Part shown: positions 7,746 through 17,524 of the stretch, piece after piece | How positions within the stretch are numbered: position 1 is the first letter of the stretch | How the letters are laid out: every line of letters starts with the position of its first letter | Assembly: GCA_934524965.1 (NCBI GenBank) | Contig: CAKSYU010000021.1 | Location: 1 to 30,965, forward strand | DNA: 30,965 nt | Direction: 5' to 3' | Source: an uncultured Angelakisella sp. | Lineage (GTDB): Bacteria; Bacillota; Clostridia; Oscillospirales; Ruminococcaceae | Position numbers and translations under genes: made by a program | Notes under the pieces: generated by a model | What the model saw: only the letters and a program-made list of their open reading frames with translations | What the model was told of the DNA's origin: nothing | The model's database searches: none

Positions 7746-9197
7746 TCATTTACTATCATTCAGGTGCCTCAGCGGCAGGGCAGCCTTGCGCTCCAGCACC
7801 GTTTCAAAACGATTGATATATTCGTATGGGTATTTGTAGTTAAAGCTGCGGGTGATTCGCTGCGGTCCGGTTGGCACCAGCTTGGTCACACCGCCTGCTC
7901 CCGCTGAGATTATGGTATGCCCGTCGTCCATGATATAGACATTGTATTTGCAGGCTTTATCAGGCAGCGTGTATCCCACATTCTCCAGCGCTTCCACAGT
8001 CCCCTTTTGCCGATAGAGATAATACGGCAGATACCCCGCTGTCTCCAGCGCGTGGCGGGAATACTCCACCATTTCCATGGCGGTACGCCGCTGCGGTCCC
8101 TCCTCTTTCAGGGTGGAAGCGTGCTTGACCGTAAGGGTATGCACGGTGATATTTTCGGGACGTAGGGCAAGGATCTGCTCCAGCGTGCTTTGGAACGATT
8201 CCAGCGTATCCTCCGGCAATCCGGCGATCAGATCTACATTCCGATCGAAAGAAAACTCCTCCGAAAGTTGCCACGCCGCCATAAAGTCCGTCGCTGTATG
8301 CCGCCGTCCAATGACAGACAGCACGTGGTCATTCAGCGTCTGCGGGTTGATACTGATGCGGTCTACGCCGTTTTTCGCCAATACAGCCAGCTTTTCACGG
8401 GTGATGGTATCCGGTCTGCCCGCTTCCACAGTAAATTCCTCACAGGCGGAAAGGTCAAAGTTCTTGACGATCTCCCGCAGCAGACCGTCCATCTGTTCAG
8501 CGGAAAGTGTGGTAGGGGTACCGCCTCCAATGTAAATACTGATAAGAGTAAGCCCCGCTTCCTTTATCAGTCGCGCCGTCAGTTCCAGCTCCCGCAGCAG
8601 CAGAGGCAGGTAGTCCTCCAGCATATTCCCCGCCCGTTCAATGGAATGAGACACAAAGGAGCAATAGCTGCATCGGGAGGGACAAAACGGAATCGCCACA
8701 TAAAGGCTTACCTTATCCGGCGCCAGCCCCTCAATAATTTCCTTTTGGTTATGCCATGTATCTAGGCAAAGTCGCAGCCGTTCCTCACTGACATCGTAAT
8801 CGGTCAGTTTTTTGGCGATCTCCGCCTCCGTCAGCCCCGCTTCGGTCATCTGGCGCACCAGCTTCACGGGACGAACGCCGGTCAGCATACCCCATGGCAG
8901 GCTGTGCCCCAGCAGTGCCGTCAACTGGTCATAGATCATTCGGCAGACCGTCTGCTCCTTTTGGGCCGGGTCGTCCGCGCATAGACGCGCGCTCTCCTGC
9001 ATCTTCCCGCCAAGGAGCGTTCTTACACGGCACAGCACGCCGTTTTCTGCCGGTTCCTCTGTTACCGTGATCATATCCTTATCGTCCGGCACAGTCTCCT
9101 CCGGCAGCACTACCGTCACGGGCGTTTCGCCCAGCAGCATACGGGTCAGGCTCTCTACCTCATACCGTATCTGCGGGATACCAAGCTTAACGACCAT
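7746..9197 (-). CDS. hemZ: Coproporphyrinogen dehydrogenase HemZ (radical SAM)
   Basis: Radical SAM enzyme of the HemN/HemW/HemZ group, 483 residues. The cluster-binding CxxxCxxC motif is CPSRCSYCSF near residue 170. It is followed by the glycine-rich SAM motif IYIGGGTPTTLSAEQM and EFTVEAGRPDTITREKL, all typical. The roughly 160-residue N-terminal extension marks HemZ rather than HemN. HemZ is thought to act in oxygen-independent conversion of coproporphyrinogen III; heme-chaperone-like activity cannot be excluded, and no other heme genes are nearby. ATG 9195-9197 overlaps the end of the upstream MBL gene by 11 bases, implying translational coupling. It belongs to the recJ operon. Confidence 0.88.
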   Translation of the reverse strand: MVVKLGIPQIRYEVESLTRMLLGETPVTVVLPEETVPDDKDMITVTEEPAENGVLCRVRTLLGGKMQESARLCADDPAQKEQTVCRMIYDQLTALLGHSLPWGMLTGVRPVKLVRQMTEAGLTEAEIAKKLTDYDVSEERLRLCLDTWHNQKEIIEGLAPDKVSLYVAIPFCPSRCSYCSFVSHSIERAGNMLEDYLPLLLRELELTARLIKEAGLTLISIYIGGGTPTTLSAEQMDGLLREIVKNFDLSACEEFTVEAGRPDTITREKLAVLAKNGVDRISINPQTLNDHVLSVIGRRHTATDFMAAWQLSEEFSFDRNVDLIAGLPEDTLESFQSTLEQILALRPENITVHTLTVKHASTLKEEGPQRRTAMEMVEYSRHALETAGYLPYYLYRQKGTVEALENVGYTLPDKACKYNVYIMDDGHTIISAGAGGVTKLVPTGPQRITRSFNYKYPYEYINRFETVLERKAALPLRHLNDSK

Positions 9198-9831
9198 ATG
9201 CGGCGCGGATCCGCGCTACCAGACTGTCGATCCACGCATACTGGTCAAACAGCATACCGTCCTGCTCATGTCCGGGGTACATATGGTAATTGGTCTTAAT
9301 GGAACGCAGGCGGGTCAGGGAATCCACCATATCCATAAAGTCGCTGCTGTACATATCGGTGCGTCCGCAACTCTGCACAAAAAGGGTATCGCCGGTAAAA
9401 ATGGCGTCGCCGCAGAAATAGGTCAAGCAGCCCGCCGTATGCCCCGGCGTCTCCCATACGGTGAATTCCAGCTCGTCCAGCTCTATCTTGTCGCCGTCTT
9501 TCAACAGGCGGTCGGGCGTCAGTGTCAACGGCATTCCCACCGCGGTGGCGCTGTAGTTTTTCTTGGGGTCACTAAGGAGCGGCAGTTCCTTTTCCGCTGC
9601 CATCAGCTGTATTTCAGGGTAACGCTCCTTCAGCCCCGGGACAGCGCAGAAATGATCGTAGTGCCCATGGGTCAGCAGGATCATTTTCGGGGTCAGGTGG
9701 TTCTCCTCGATGCTTTTGATGATATTCTCCGGCTCCATGCCGGGGTCTATCACGGCGCAGTTCCCCTTTTCACTGATCACCAGATAGCAATTCGATGCAA
9801 AGCAGTGCATCGGTACCGATATTACCTTCAT
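9187..9831 (-). CDS. MBL-fold metallohydrolase, glyoxalase II-like
   Basis: Metallo-beta-lactamase-fold hydrolase of the YcbL/glyoxalase II-like group, 214 residues. Visible metal ligands are THGHYDH (HxHxDH), PGHTAG, GDTLF and PGHE, the full two-metal set. YcbL-type enzymes hydrolyse thioesters such as S-lactoylglutathione; the real substrate in a clostridium, which probably lacks glutathione, is unknown. The start is ATG 9829-9831 (MKVISVPMHCFASNCYLV) with AAAGGAG 10 nt upstream. It lies 16 bases after dtd and overlaps hemZ by 11 bases. The dtd-MBL pair next to relA is a common Firmicute arrangement. Confidence 0.88.
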   Translation of the reverse strand: MKVISVPMHCFASNCYLVISEKGNCAVIDPGMEPENIIKSIEENHLTPKMILLTHGHYDHFCAVPGLKERYPEIQLMAAEKELPLLSDPKKNYSATAVGMPLTLTPDRLLKDGDKIELDELEFTVWETPGHTAGCLTYFCGDAIFTGDTLFVQSCGRTDMYSSDFMDMVDSLTRLRSIKTNYHMYPGHEQDGMLFDQYAWIDSLVARIRAAYGR

Positions 9832-9847
9832 TCTTCTGTCACTCCTT

Positions 9848-10315
9848 TTATTTTTCCACCCGTCCGGTACGCATTTCCTCGGTATCAAGGATCAGTGTCA
9901 CCGGACCGTCATTGATAAGGGATACCATCATATCCGCGCCGAACTCCCCCGTCTCCACATGGAGATCACGGTCACGCAGCTCGGCAATAAACCGTTCATA
10001 CAGCGGGATCGCGGTCTCGGGTCGTGCCGCCGCGATAAACGACGGGCGTTTCCCTTTACGGCAATCGCCGTACAGCGTGAACTGCGAAACGACCAGCACC
10101 TCGCCCGCCACATCTTTCAGCGAAAGGTTCATTTTGCCGTTTTCATCGGTAAATACCCGCAGCCCGGCGCATTTTTCCGCCAGATACGCACACAGTTCCG
10201 GCGTGTCGCCCTCGGTCACCCCCAGCAGAATCATAAAGCCTTTTCCGATTTTTCCTACTGTTTTGCCGTCGATGCTCACCGCTGCCTCGCTCACTCTTTG
10301 TACGACCGCCCTCAT
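9848..10315 (-). CDS. dtd: D-aminoacyl-tRNA deacylase
   Basis: Dtd removes D-amino acids (and glycine mischarged on tRNA-Ala) from tRNA, protecting translation. The 155-residue product has the normal family length. It begins [24 protein letters not shown] and contains both active-site motifs: [17 protein letters not shown] (about residues 77-93) and the cis-Gly-Pro loop NDGPVTLIL near residue 135. Its ATG (10313-10315) overlaps the relA stop by 4 bases (ATGA), showing tight coupling; relA-dtd adjacency is widespread in Gram-positives. Confidence 0.96.
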   Translation of the reverse strand: MRAVVQRVSEAAVSIDGKTVGKIGKGFMILLGVTEGDTPELCAYLAEKCAGLRVFTDENGKMNLSLKDVAGEVLVVSQFTLYGDCRKGKRPSFIAAARPETAIPLYERFIAELRDRDLHVETGEFGADMMVSLINDGPVTLILDTEEMRTGRVEK

Positions 10316-12483
10316 GAAAGCACCGCCCTTTTTACCGAAGATACGCCGGGGATCCGGCTAAGATTATTGATAATGGTCTGAAGCTGGTTCAGATCGTTGA
10401 TGCCGATGGATACCTGAATACTGGTCTGACCGGTTTTCAGTTCCTTTGCCATCACGGAATGAATGGGTATTCTCATGTTGCCAAGCTGCACGCTTACATC
10501 TGCCAGAATTCCGATCCGGTCGGAAGCAAGAATATCCAAAGTGGATTTGAAGGTCTCCTTTACCTTGCTTGCCCATGTCGCGTTTACCCAGCGCTCGGGG
10601 TCTTCTCCGCGGCGGCGGGCATTCACCACATTGGCACAGTCGCACTTATGAATGGAAACACCAAACCCGCGGGTGATAAAGCCGACAATCTCATCACCGG
10701 GCAGCGGATTACAGCAGCGGGCGAACTTGATAAGGCACCCCTCCAGCCCCTCCACAATAACACCGTTGGAGGCTTTCTGCGAGGTCTTTTTCGCGGTCGG
10801 CGCCAGCGTCTGCTCCGGCTTGCGGTACAGGCGGATAAAATCGTCCTTCACGCGCGGCATGATCTTTTCCAGCGAAACGCCGCCGTAGCCGATAGACGCA
10901 TAAAAATCGTCTACCGTGTTGTATTTCTGCCGCGCCGCGATATCCGCGATAAACTTTTCCCGCTCCTCCGGCGGGGGGGCGATAAGGTTGCGGCGCATTT
11001 CTTTCTCCAGCGCCAGCTTGCCCTCGGCAATGTTCTCCTCCCGCTTTTCTTTTTTGAACCACGAGCGGATCTTGTTGCGCGCTTCGCTGGTTTTTACGAT
11101 CTTCAGCCAGTCACGGCTGGGACCGTTGCTTTGCGTCGTGGAGGTAATGATCTCCACGATCATGCCGGTCTTTACCTTGTAGTCCAGCGAGACCATGCGC
11201 CCGTCCACCTTGGCGCCGACCATCTTATTGCCGACCTCGGAGTGAATGGCATAGGCAAAGTCCACCACGGTGGAGCCCTGCGGCAGCCGGATCACATCGC
11301 CGCGCGGCGTAAAGACAAATACCTCCTCCGGCGCGATGTCGGTCTTGATGGATTTTACGATATCCTCCACATCGTCGGAATCCTTCTGCGACTCCAGCAG
11401 CTGCCGGATCCACGCCAGGCGCTCGTCCAGCGCGTCCTTGCCCTCCATGCCGATCTTATATTTCCAATGCGCCGCAACGCCGTATTCCGCCGTATAGTGC
11501 ATATCCCAGGTACGGATCTGTACCTCAAATGGCACGCCCTCTTTATCCAGCACGGTGGTGTGCAGCGACTGGTACATATTCTGCTTGGGGGTGGAAATAT
11601 AGTCCTTGAACCGGTTGGGGATCGGGCGCAGCATATCGTGGATAATGCCCAGAATGTTGTAGCACTCCAGCACGGTATCCACAATGATACGCACCGCGTA
11701 AATATCGTAGATCTCGTCAAAAGAGCGTCCCTGCATGTACATCTTGCGGTAAATGCCGTAAATACTCTTTACCCGTCCGTCGATCTGCGCGGTGACATGC
11801 TCCTCCTCCAGCCGTGCCTCAATGCGTTTGATGATATTACTGAGGAATGCTTCTCTATCCTCTTTGCGCAGCGCCAGCTGCTGCTCTATCTCATGGTACG
11901 CCACCGGATCAAGGTGCTTCAGGGAAAGATCCTCCAGCTCCTCCTTGACGCTGCGGATACCGAGCCGGTGCGCCAGCGGGGCGTAGATCTCCATGGTCTC
12001 CAGCGACTTGACACGCTGTTTCTCCGGAATGCGGTAATCCAGCGTACGCATATTATGCAGCCGGTCTGCCAGCTTGATGATCACGACTCGGACATCTTTC
12101 GCCATCGCCAGCAGCATTTTGCGCACATTTTCCGCCTGCTGCTCCGCGCGGCTGGAATACGGGATATTAGCGAGCTTTGTCACACCGTCCACCAGCTCCG
12201 CCACATCGCCGCCGAACTGTTTTTCAATGTCCTCCAGCGTTACCGTGGTATCCTCCACCACATCATGCAGCAGTCCGCCGATGATGGTGTCGGAATCCAT
12301 GCCCAGTCCAACCAGAATAACGGCAACTTCAATGGGGTGAGAAATATAAGGGTCGCCGGAGGAGCGCATCTGTCCCTCGTGCGCCTTTTTTGCCAGCTTG
12401 TATGCCGCTTCTATCCGCGGCAGATCGTAGCTTTTATTGGATTTTTCAATGGCATCCGCCAGTTTTGCATACAGGGCGTCCAT
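10312..12483 (-). CDS. relA: Bifunctional (p)ppGpp synthetase/hydrolase
   Basis: Long RelA/SpoT homologue that makes and degrades the stringent-response alarmone (p)ppGpp, 723 residues. Domains in order: an HD hydrolase (HPIEVA...LLHDVVEDT, about residues 48-75, HD and ED intact); the synthetase with the RxKD motif as RFKDYI, then YQSLHTTVL; a TGS domain ([41 protein letters not shown]); a conserved Cys/His segment ([34 protein letters not shown]); and a C-terminal ACT domain. RxKD, together with intact HD residues, points to a bifunctional Rel. It starts at ATG 12481-12483, 7 bases after recJ, with AGGTG upstream. Confidence 0.97.
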   Translation of the reverse strand: MDALYAKLADAIEKSNKSYDLPRIEAAYKLAKKAHEGQMRSSGDPYISHPIEVAVILVGLGMDSDTIIGGLLHDVVEDTTVTLEDIEKQFGGDVAELVDGVTKLANIPYSSRAEQQAENVRKMLLAMAKDVRVVIIKLADRLHNMRTLDYRIPEKQRVKSLETMEIYAPLAHRLGIRSVKEELEDLSLKHLDPVAYHEIEQQLALRKEDREAFLSNIIKRIEARLEEEHVTAQIDGRVKSIYGIYRKMYMQGRSFDEIYDIYAVRIIVDTVLECYNILGIIHDMLRPIPNRFKDYISTPKQNMYQSLHTTVLDKEGVPFEVQIRTWDMHYTAEYGVAAHWKYKIGMEGKDALDERLAWIRQLLESQKDSDDVEDIVKSIKTDIAPEEVFVFTPRGDVIRLPQGSTVVDFAYAIHSEVGNKMVGAKVDGRMVSLDYKVKTGMIVEIITSTTQSNGPSRDWLKIVKTSEARNKIRSWFKKEKREENIAEGKLALEKEMRRNLIAPPPEEREKFIADIAARQKYNTVDDFYASIGYGGVSLEKIMPRVKDDFIRLYRKPEQTLAPTAKKTSQKASNGVIVEGLEGCLIKFARCCNPLPGDEIVGFITRGFGVSIHKCDCANVVNARRRGEDPERWVNATWASKVKETFKSTLDILASDRIGILADVSVQLGNMRIPIHSVMAKELKTGQTSIQVSIGINDLNQLQTIINNLSRIPGVSSVKRAVLS

Positions 12484-12490
12484 CGTTCAC

Positions 12491-14533
12491 CTATCCTTTC
12501 TGGAGCTTTCTGAAGGTCGGAGAGTGTTCCAGTTCCACCTTTTTGTCTCCGTTTTTTATCCGGAAGCATTCCGGCTGTGTCTCCTCCATCAGCTCCAGCT
12601 CCCGCATGATCTGCAGGGCAGCCAGATGCTTGAAGTAGGTGTAGCCCTCCAGCTTTTTACGCAGTATGTAGTATAGTCCGTCCGTTCCCACCGTAATGGG
12701 GCTGTTGTCCCGCAGGTAGCGGTAAACGCCGATCAGGTCATTGCGGGCAAAACTCTCCGCTGCGTCCGCAGTCTCCTCCCCGCGCATGACCGCCTCGAAG
12801 GTCGCCGCGGCGCGCAGGGTCTCCCCCTGCCGCCAGCCCGTGGGGTGGACATTCACCACCCGCACCGAAACGGTACGCTGGTCATTATATTCATTGATGC
12901 TCAGACTGCATGCCACATCAATACGGTCTCCCGCTGTAAAGGGAAATTGGTTCACAGCCATTCCGAAGTACACCAGCGGAACAGTATATTTCCCTGCCTG
13001 CACACTCATTCGCAGATGGTTGCCGTTCCCGATAGCGCTGACCGACTGCACCGTAACGCCGGAAAGCAAAAAGGTCGGTGCGGGGTTTTCGCACCCAAAA
13101 GGCGAAAGCCTGTCCATCTCCTCCACATTCGCCACTGTGATTTCCTCCGGCGTGATGGGAGCATCGAGTTCCACCACATGCACCGGCATAATGGGATAGT
13201 GCTCCGCGGCGTATTCCTCCAAAGCGGCGGTAAAGGCAGGGATATTCTCCTCTGCCAGCGTAAAGCCTGCTGCCATGGGGTGCCCGCCGAATTTCTGCAG
13301 CTTATCGCTGCATGCGGTAATGGCATCTATGATGCTGAACCCCTCCACACTGCGTGCCGAACCGCGTGCAACACCATCGGAGCAGGAAATGACGATGCAG
13401 GGTTTACGGTAACGCTCTACCATGCGGGCGGCGGAAATACCGATGACACCCAAATGCCAGTCATCGCCTACTAAAGTCAGAATTCTGTTATGTAAAAGCA
13501 GCGACTTTCTCCGCAGCAGCTCCTCCGCCTCGGCGGAGATTCTCTCCTCCATACGGCGGCGCTCAGCATTCAGCTTTTCTATCTCCGCTGCAAGCGTTGC
13601 CGCCTGTTCGTCGTTTTGTGTCAGCAGCAGCTGCACTGCCGTATCCACACTGCCGATCCGTCCGGTCACATTGATGCGCGGCGCCAGCATAAAAGATACG
13701 GTATCACTGTGGCAGGCAGTTAGGTCGGCTTTGGCGTTCTGTGCCAAAGCCTTCAAGCCGGGGCGGTCGGTATGTGCCAGTATCTCCAGTCCCATGCGCG
13801 CCAGCGTGCGGTTTTCCCCTGTCAGCGGCACCACATCGGCAAGGGTCGCTATCGCCGCCAGGTCACCGTACTGTTCCAGCAGCAGCTCCTGTGCGTCCTC
13901 CCCCTGCATCTGCTGCTCCAGCGCCGCGATCAGCTTGAATGCCATCGCGGCACCGCACAGGTACCTGCTGGGGGAACTGTCCTCCTCAAACGCGGAGTTG
14001 ACCAGCGCATCGGCGGGCGGCATCTGCTGCGGCAGGGCATGGTGGTCGGTCACCACAACCTCTATCCCCGCTTCCTTGGCTCGTGCGATCTCCTCCACGG
14101 CGGAAATACCGTTATCCACGGTAATGATAAGCTCAATGCCAGAGGAAATGATCATCTCCATGGTCTGCATCGAAAGCCCGTACCCCTCGCCTAGACGCTC
14201 CGGAATGTAGTAGCATACATCGGCGCCCTCGCCCTCAAGGTACTCATACAGCATCACCGTAGCGGTAATGCCGTCGCAGTCGTAGTCCCCAAAAACCAAT
14301 ATCTTTTTCCCTTCGTCTATCGCCCGCCGGACGATAGTAACCGCTTTTTCCATTTCATGCAGCAGCATGGGGTCACACAGCGGCTGTGAACAGTTTAGGA
14401 ATTCTCTTGCCGCCGCGCCGTCCGCGATCCCGCGCGCCGCAAGCACACGGCACAGGAACATCGGCAGAGGACGGTTCTCCACGATCATCGGATCTGCCTT
14501 TGCAAAATTCTCTTTCCATGCAAAAAAGCGCAT
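12491..14533 (-). CDS. recJ: Single-stranded-DNA-specific exonuclease RecJ
   Basis: RecJ, a 5'-3' ssDNA exonuclease of the DHH phosphoesterase family used in recombination and repair, 680 residues. DHH-family motifs are visible: VFGDYDCDGITATVMLYEYL (about residue 80), IIITVDNGIS, VVVTDHH (the DHH motif), and the DHHA1-domain GGHPMAAGFTL. A further C-terminal region beyond the minimal core is present, as in other clostridial RecJs. The start is ATG 14531-14533 with AAGGAGG at 8 nt; a TTG one codon upstream is less well spaced. It is the first gene of a six-gene operon driven by the promoter at 14576-14604. The recJ-relA order is common in Firmicutes. Confidence 0.96.
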   Translation of the reverse strand: MRFFAWKENFAKADPMIVENRPLPMFLCRVLAARGIADGAAAREFLNCSQPLCDPMLLHEMEKAVTIVRRAIDEGKKILVFGDYDCDGITATVMLYEYLEGEGADVCYYIPERLGEGYGLSMQTMEMIISSGIELIITVDNGISAVEEIARAKEAGIEVVVTDHHALPQQMPPADALVNSAFEEDSSPSRYLCGAAMAFKLIAALEQQMQGEDAQELLLEQYGDLAAIATLADVVPLTGENRTLARMGLEILAHTDRPGLKALAQNAKADLTACHSDTVSFMLAPRINVTGRIGSVDTAVQLLLTQNDEQAATLAAEIEKLNAERRRMEERISAEAEELLRRKSLLLHNRILTLVGDDWHLGVIGISAARMVERYRKPCIVISCSDGVARGSARSVEGFSIIDAITACSDKLQKFGGHPMAAGFTLAEENIPAFTAALEEYAAEHYPIMPVHVVELDAPITPEEITVANVEEMDRLSPFGCENPAPTFLLSGVTVQSVSAIGNGNHLRMSVQAGKYTVPLVYFGMAVNQFPFTAGDRIDVACSLSINEYNDQRTVSVRVVNVHPTGWRQGETLRAAATFEAVMRGEETADAAESFARNDLIGVYRYLRDNSPITVGTDGLYYILRKKLEGYTYFKHLAALQIMRELELMEETQPECFRIKNGDKKVELEHSPTFRKLQKG

Positions 14534-14556
14534 CAAGCCGTCCTCCTTTCCGTCGA

Positions 14557-14573
14557 TTTATCAGTTTGATAAA
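14557..14573. promoter_or_regulatory. Candidate operator at the recJ operon start
   Basis: Perfect 17-base dyad TTTATCAAACTGATAAA (7-bp arms, 3-base centre). It begins 2 bases downstream of the -10 hexamer and therefore covers the expected transcription start. A DNA-binding repressor site is one reading; a weak hairpin in the leader is another. No regulator is identified. Confidence 0.45.
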
Positions 14574-14575
14574 GT

Positions 14576-14604
14576 ATTATATCACATTTTGTCGTACAGT
14601 TCAA
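14576..14604 (-). promoter_or_regulatory. Sigma-A promoter of the recJ-relA-dtd-hemZ operon
   Basis: Minus strand: TTGAAC, 17-bp spacer, perfect TATAAT preceded by TGA (extended -10). It overlaps the stop codon of the upstream FAD-oxidoreductase gene. Confidence 0.8.
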
Positions 14605-16187
14605 TCATTCGGCGGGCAGAACCGTGTAATAACCGCACCGGCAGTGTGAATGCCGTCCACTGCCGAACTCATAATACCGCCGGCATAGCCGCTGCCCTCG
14701 CCGCAGGGGTACAGCCCTTCGGTCGAAACGCTTTGCCTGTCCTCCCCGCGCACAATACGCACCGGCGAGGAGGTTCTCGTCTCGGGCGCCGTCAGGACAG
14801 CGTCCGGCGCGGCATAGCCTTTTATTCTGCGGTCAAATACCGCCAGCCCCTTTTTCATCTGTTCCGTCACAAAGGGCGGCAGAATTCTTGCAAAGTCACT
14901 CGGCTTTACACCTATGGCATAGGTCGGCTCCACCCTGCCCCACTCCGCTCCGGCAAGCCCCTGCATCAATCGTCCGACGGTTTGCGCCGGTGCGTGGTAA
15001 TCTCCCACGGCGGCGTAGGCACGGCGTTCTATCGCCTGCTGGAACCACACCCCGTCCAGCGGGCGATCGCCGTAATCTCGATGATCCACCGAGACCACCA
15101 GCGCGGCATTGGCATTTTTCCCCGCACGGCTGTGGTAGCTCATTCCGTTTGTCACTATGCTCTTTTCCTCGGAAGCCGCCGGCACCACGACCCCGCCCGG
15201 ACACATGCAGAAGGTATAAACCGCCCGTCCCGTTTCCGGCTCCCGCTCCGAGAGCTGGTACTCGGCGTGCCCCAGCTTGGGGTGTCCGGCGTAGTCGCCG
15301 TACATGACTCGGTCTATCTCCTCCTGCAAATGCTCGATCCGCGCGCCGACCGAAAAGGGCTTTGCCCCTATCGCAATGCCCCGCTCCAAACAGCAGGCAA
15401 ACAGCGGTCTTGCCGCGTTGCCGGGCGCCAGTATCAGGCAGTCGCAGGGGATCTCCTCCCCTTGCGTAATAACGGCGGTGACCTTCCCGTCCTTTGTGAT
15501 GATATCCTCCGCCGCCGCATGGAAGCGTACCTCACCGCCCAGCGTCGTGATCTCCTGCCGGATCGCCACAACGACCTTTCGCAGCAGATCGGTACCGATA
15601 TGAGGCTTCGCGGCGGTCAGTATTTCCCTCGGCGCGCCGTGCGCCACAAATTCCTCCAGCACCGTGCGGCAAAAGCCGTCGTTAATGCGGGTCATCAGCT
15701 TTCCGTCGGAGAATGTCCCGGCACCTCCTTCGCCAAACTGGATATTGGAGCTTTCGTTCAGCCGCTCCTCCTGCCAGAAGGTTTCCACATCAGCGCAGCG
15801 TTCCTCCATCGGGGCACCCTGTTCCAGAATGATCGGTCGATAACCCGCCCGCGCCAAGGTAAGTCCGCAGAACATGCCGGCGGGTCCCAGCCCGATGATC
15901 ACCGGTCGGTGCCGCAGTGGTTCCGTTCCCTGCCGGAACTCCGGCTTTTCCTCCCGCAGCAGGCGGCATTTTCCGTTTTCTGGCGGGGCAATGCCCTCTT
16001 TCAGTGTTGCCGCAATGGTGTAATTCAGCCGGATATGATCCTTTTTGCGGGCGTCTACACTCTTGCGGTAGATATCTACCGACAGCAGGTCGCTCCCGCG
16101 GCACCGCAGCGCGCGCAGCGCCTCCCTCCGAAGATCCGCTTCACTCTCCAGCGGCACTATAATATTGTTGATCAGATAAATGCTCAT
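14601..16187 (-). CDS. FAD-dependent oxidoreductase, uncharacterised (COG2509-like)
   Basis: Predicted flavoprotein dehydrogenase of the large uncharacterised NAD(P)/FAD-dependent family, 528 residues. After an N-terminal domain of about 90 residues comes the Rossmann dinucleotide motif VIIGLGPAGMFCGLTLARAGYRPIILEQG. It is followed by FGEGGAGTFSDGKLMTRI and a C-terminal FAD-contact stretch, YPCGEGSGYAGGIMSSAVDGI. No substrate is known for the family. ATG 16185-16187 follows GGGAG at 6 nt. It lies just past the cdaR terminator, so it may receive readthrough from the cdaA-cdaR unit; a poor TTGAAA/TATGGG pair overlaps that terminator. Confidence 0.85.
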   Translation of the reverse strand: MSIYLINNIIVPLESEADLRREALRALRCRGSDLLSVDIYRKSVDARKKDHIRLNYTIAATLKEGIAPPENGKCRLLREEKPEFRQGTEPLRHRPVIIGLGPAGMFCGLTLARAGYRPIILEQGAPMEERCADVETFWQEERLNESSNIQFGEGGAGTFSDGKLMTRINDGFCRTVLEEFVAHGAPREILTAAKPHIGTDLLRKVVVAIRQEITTLGGEVRFHAAAEDIITKDGKVTAVITQGEEIPCDCLILAPGNAARPLFACCLERGIAIGAKPFSVGARIEHLQEEIDRVMYGDYAGHPKLGHAEYQLSEREPETGRAVYTFCMCPGGVVVPAASEEKSIVTNGMSYHSRAGKNANAALVVSVDHRDYGDRPLDGVWFQQAIERRAYAAVGDYHAPAQTVGRLMQGLAGAEWGRVEPTYAIGVKPSDFARILPPFVTEQMKKGLAVFDRRIKGYAAPDAVLTAPETRTSSPVRIVRGEDRQSVSTEGLYPCGEGSGYAGGIMSSAVDGIHTAGAVITRFCPPND

Positions 16188-16213
16188 CGTAAACTCCCGC
16201 GAAAGAAAATTCA

Positions 16214-16236
16214 GCTCTGCCCATAAAAAGCAGAGC
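16214..16236 (-). terminator. Terminator after cdaR
   Basis: 7-bp stem GCTCTGC / GCAGAGC (16230-16236 with 16214-16220) and then TGAATTTTC on the minus strand. The tail is imperfect, so readthrough into the FAD-oxidoreductase gene is plausible. Confidence 0.55.
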
Positions 16237-16255
16237 CGAAAGTTTCAAGGTCAAA

Positions 16256-17524
16256 TTAACCCGCCTTGGCATCGACCGTTACGCTGTATTCGCCTACCGC
16301 CCATACAAAGCCCTTGGTCGGTGCGTAGATGGAAACGGGGATCTCGTACTTACCGTTGCGCAGGTTCATATCGGAAAGATCGACCCTTACCACAAAGTCG
16401 CCCGCCGCAATGCCGCTGATAATACTCTTTCTGCCCACAACATAGACACGCAGCGATTCTTCCTCCACCGTTGCTGTGTAGCCGTCAGGCACATTCACGA
16501 TCTGGAAGTTCTTAAGGCTCAGGCTGGTCGATGTCAGATCGTCCGCCTCAAAGGAGACCGTCACGACCTCCGTGTCGTCCATATTGGTAAAGCCCTCCGG
16601 CAGCTGCACCGTAAAGTCCATTTGCGAGGAAGTCAGCAGGTTCATCTGCTTAAAGTCGATATACCCCAGTACCAGGCTGCTGTGACTGCGCAATACGGAA
16701 TCCTCTGCCGCCACAGTAAGCGTATCCACCGAAAGGGTGTAGGAAAGCTCCTCCTCGGGGAAGTTTTCCGGCACATTGAGGAACGAGACCACCAGCGGCA
16801 GCGTTGCAACACGCTTTACCGGAATGGTGACTGCCACGCTGTTTACATCTTGGTGGAAATAGGTGATATCCTCAGTCTCCAGCCGGTTGCCCTCCGCGTC
16901 GTAGTACACGATTTTGGAGTTCTGACTCTGGGTGCTGCTCACCTCACGGGTAAAGTTCACCTCGATCACCGCGCGCTCCACGCGGGAAATAAAGCTCTCC
17001 GCACCGCTGATCTCCACGGTGGAGGGGTCCAGCGTAATTTCATTTTCCGGCGCAATGTAGTCCGCCGGTGTGGTCAGCCCCGTAATGCTGGGCTGGATCT
17101 GCAGGAGCTTGGTGGTGCGCGCCTCAAAGGTCAGTGTGACCGTAGAGGGCGAAATGGAAGTGACCGTATAGCTTCTGGTGCCGTTATCGCTTACCACCAG
17201 CGGCACTTCATAGGTGCCCGGTTCGGTGATCGCGGAAGCGTCGGCGACCACTCGCACATTCCCCGGACCGTAATTGCCGATCTCGAACTGCTTGCCGTCC
17301 AGCACCAGCGCGACCTTGGTATCCGCACCGTCCACTACCTCCAGCATCGCGCTGGTGGGGATATCCACCGTGATGGGAACATCTTTTATGGCTTTTGTGA
17401 TCTCCGGCGCCGCCAGCATCGCTGCCATCCACACAAAAAACGCTATGACGATCGAGAGTATGATCCGCAGCGTTTTGGGACGATCGGCAGAGGGGTTCAC
17501 CGCTTCACTTTGATTCTTGTTCAT
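16256..17524 (-). CDS. cdaR: CdaR-like YbbR-domain protein, regulator of CdaA
   Basis: YbbR-domain protein, 422 residues. A short cytoplasmic N-terminus leads to one membrane helix (about residues 20-42, TLRIILSIVIAFFVWMAAMLA). Several YbbR beta-strand repeats outside the membrane follow, showing the recurring pattern of Thr/Val-rich strands (for example PITVDIP, TYEVPLVV, VAVTIPV, KYEIPVSI). In Bacillus, CdaR binds CdaA and modulates c-di-AMP synthesis. The start ATG 17522-17524 overlaps the cdaA stop by 20 bases, supporting co-expression. Downstream genes glmM/glmS, which often follow in Firmicutes, are absent here. Confidence 0.9.
   Translation of the reverse strand: MNKNQSEAVNPSADRPKTLRIILSIVIAFFVWMAAMLAAPEITKAIKDVPITVDIPTSAMLEVVDGADTKVALVLDGKQFEIGNYGPGNVRVVADASAITEPGTYEVPLVVSDNGTRSYTVTSISPSTVTLTFEARTTKLLQIQPSITGLTTPADYIAPENEITLDPSTVEISGAESFISRVERAVIEVNFTREVSSTQSQNSKIVYYDAEGNRLETEDITYFHQDVNSVAVTIPVKRVATLPLVVSFLNVPENFPEEELSYTLSVDTLTVAAEDSVLRSHSSLVLGYIDFKQMNLLTSSQMDFTVQLPEGFTNMDDTEVVTVSFEADDLTSTSLSLKNFQIVNVPDGYTATVEEESLRVYVVGRKSIISGIAAGDFVVRVDLSDMNLRNGKYEIPVSIYAPTKGFVWAVGEYSVTVDAKAG

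Noticed and set aside
10459..12513. 684-codon open frame on the plus strand
   Set aside because: It is exactly antisense to relA, whose domains and motifs are intact; the protein is rich in His/Arg/Gln with no recognisable fold and no ribosome binding site.
14367..16226. 619-codon open frame on the plus strand
   Set aside because: Antisense shadow of the FAD oxidoreductase gene, produced by codon bias; no motif or start signal.
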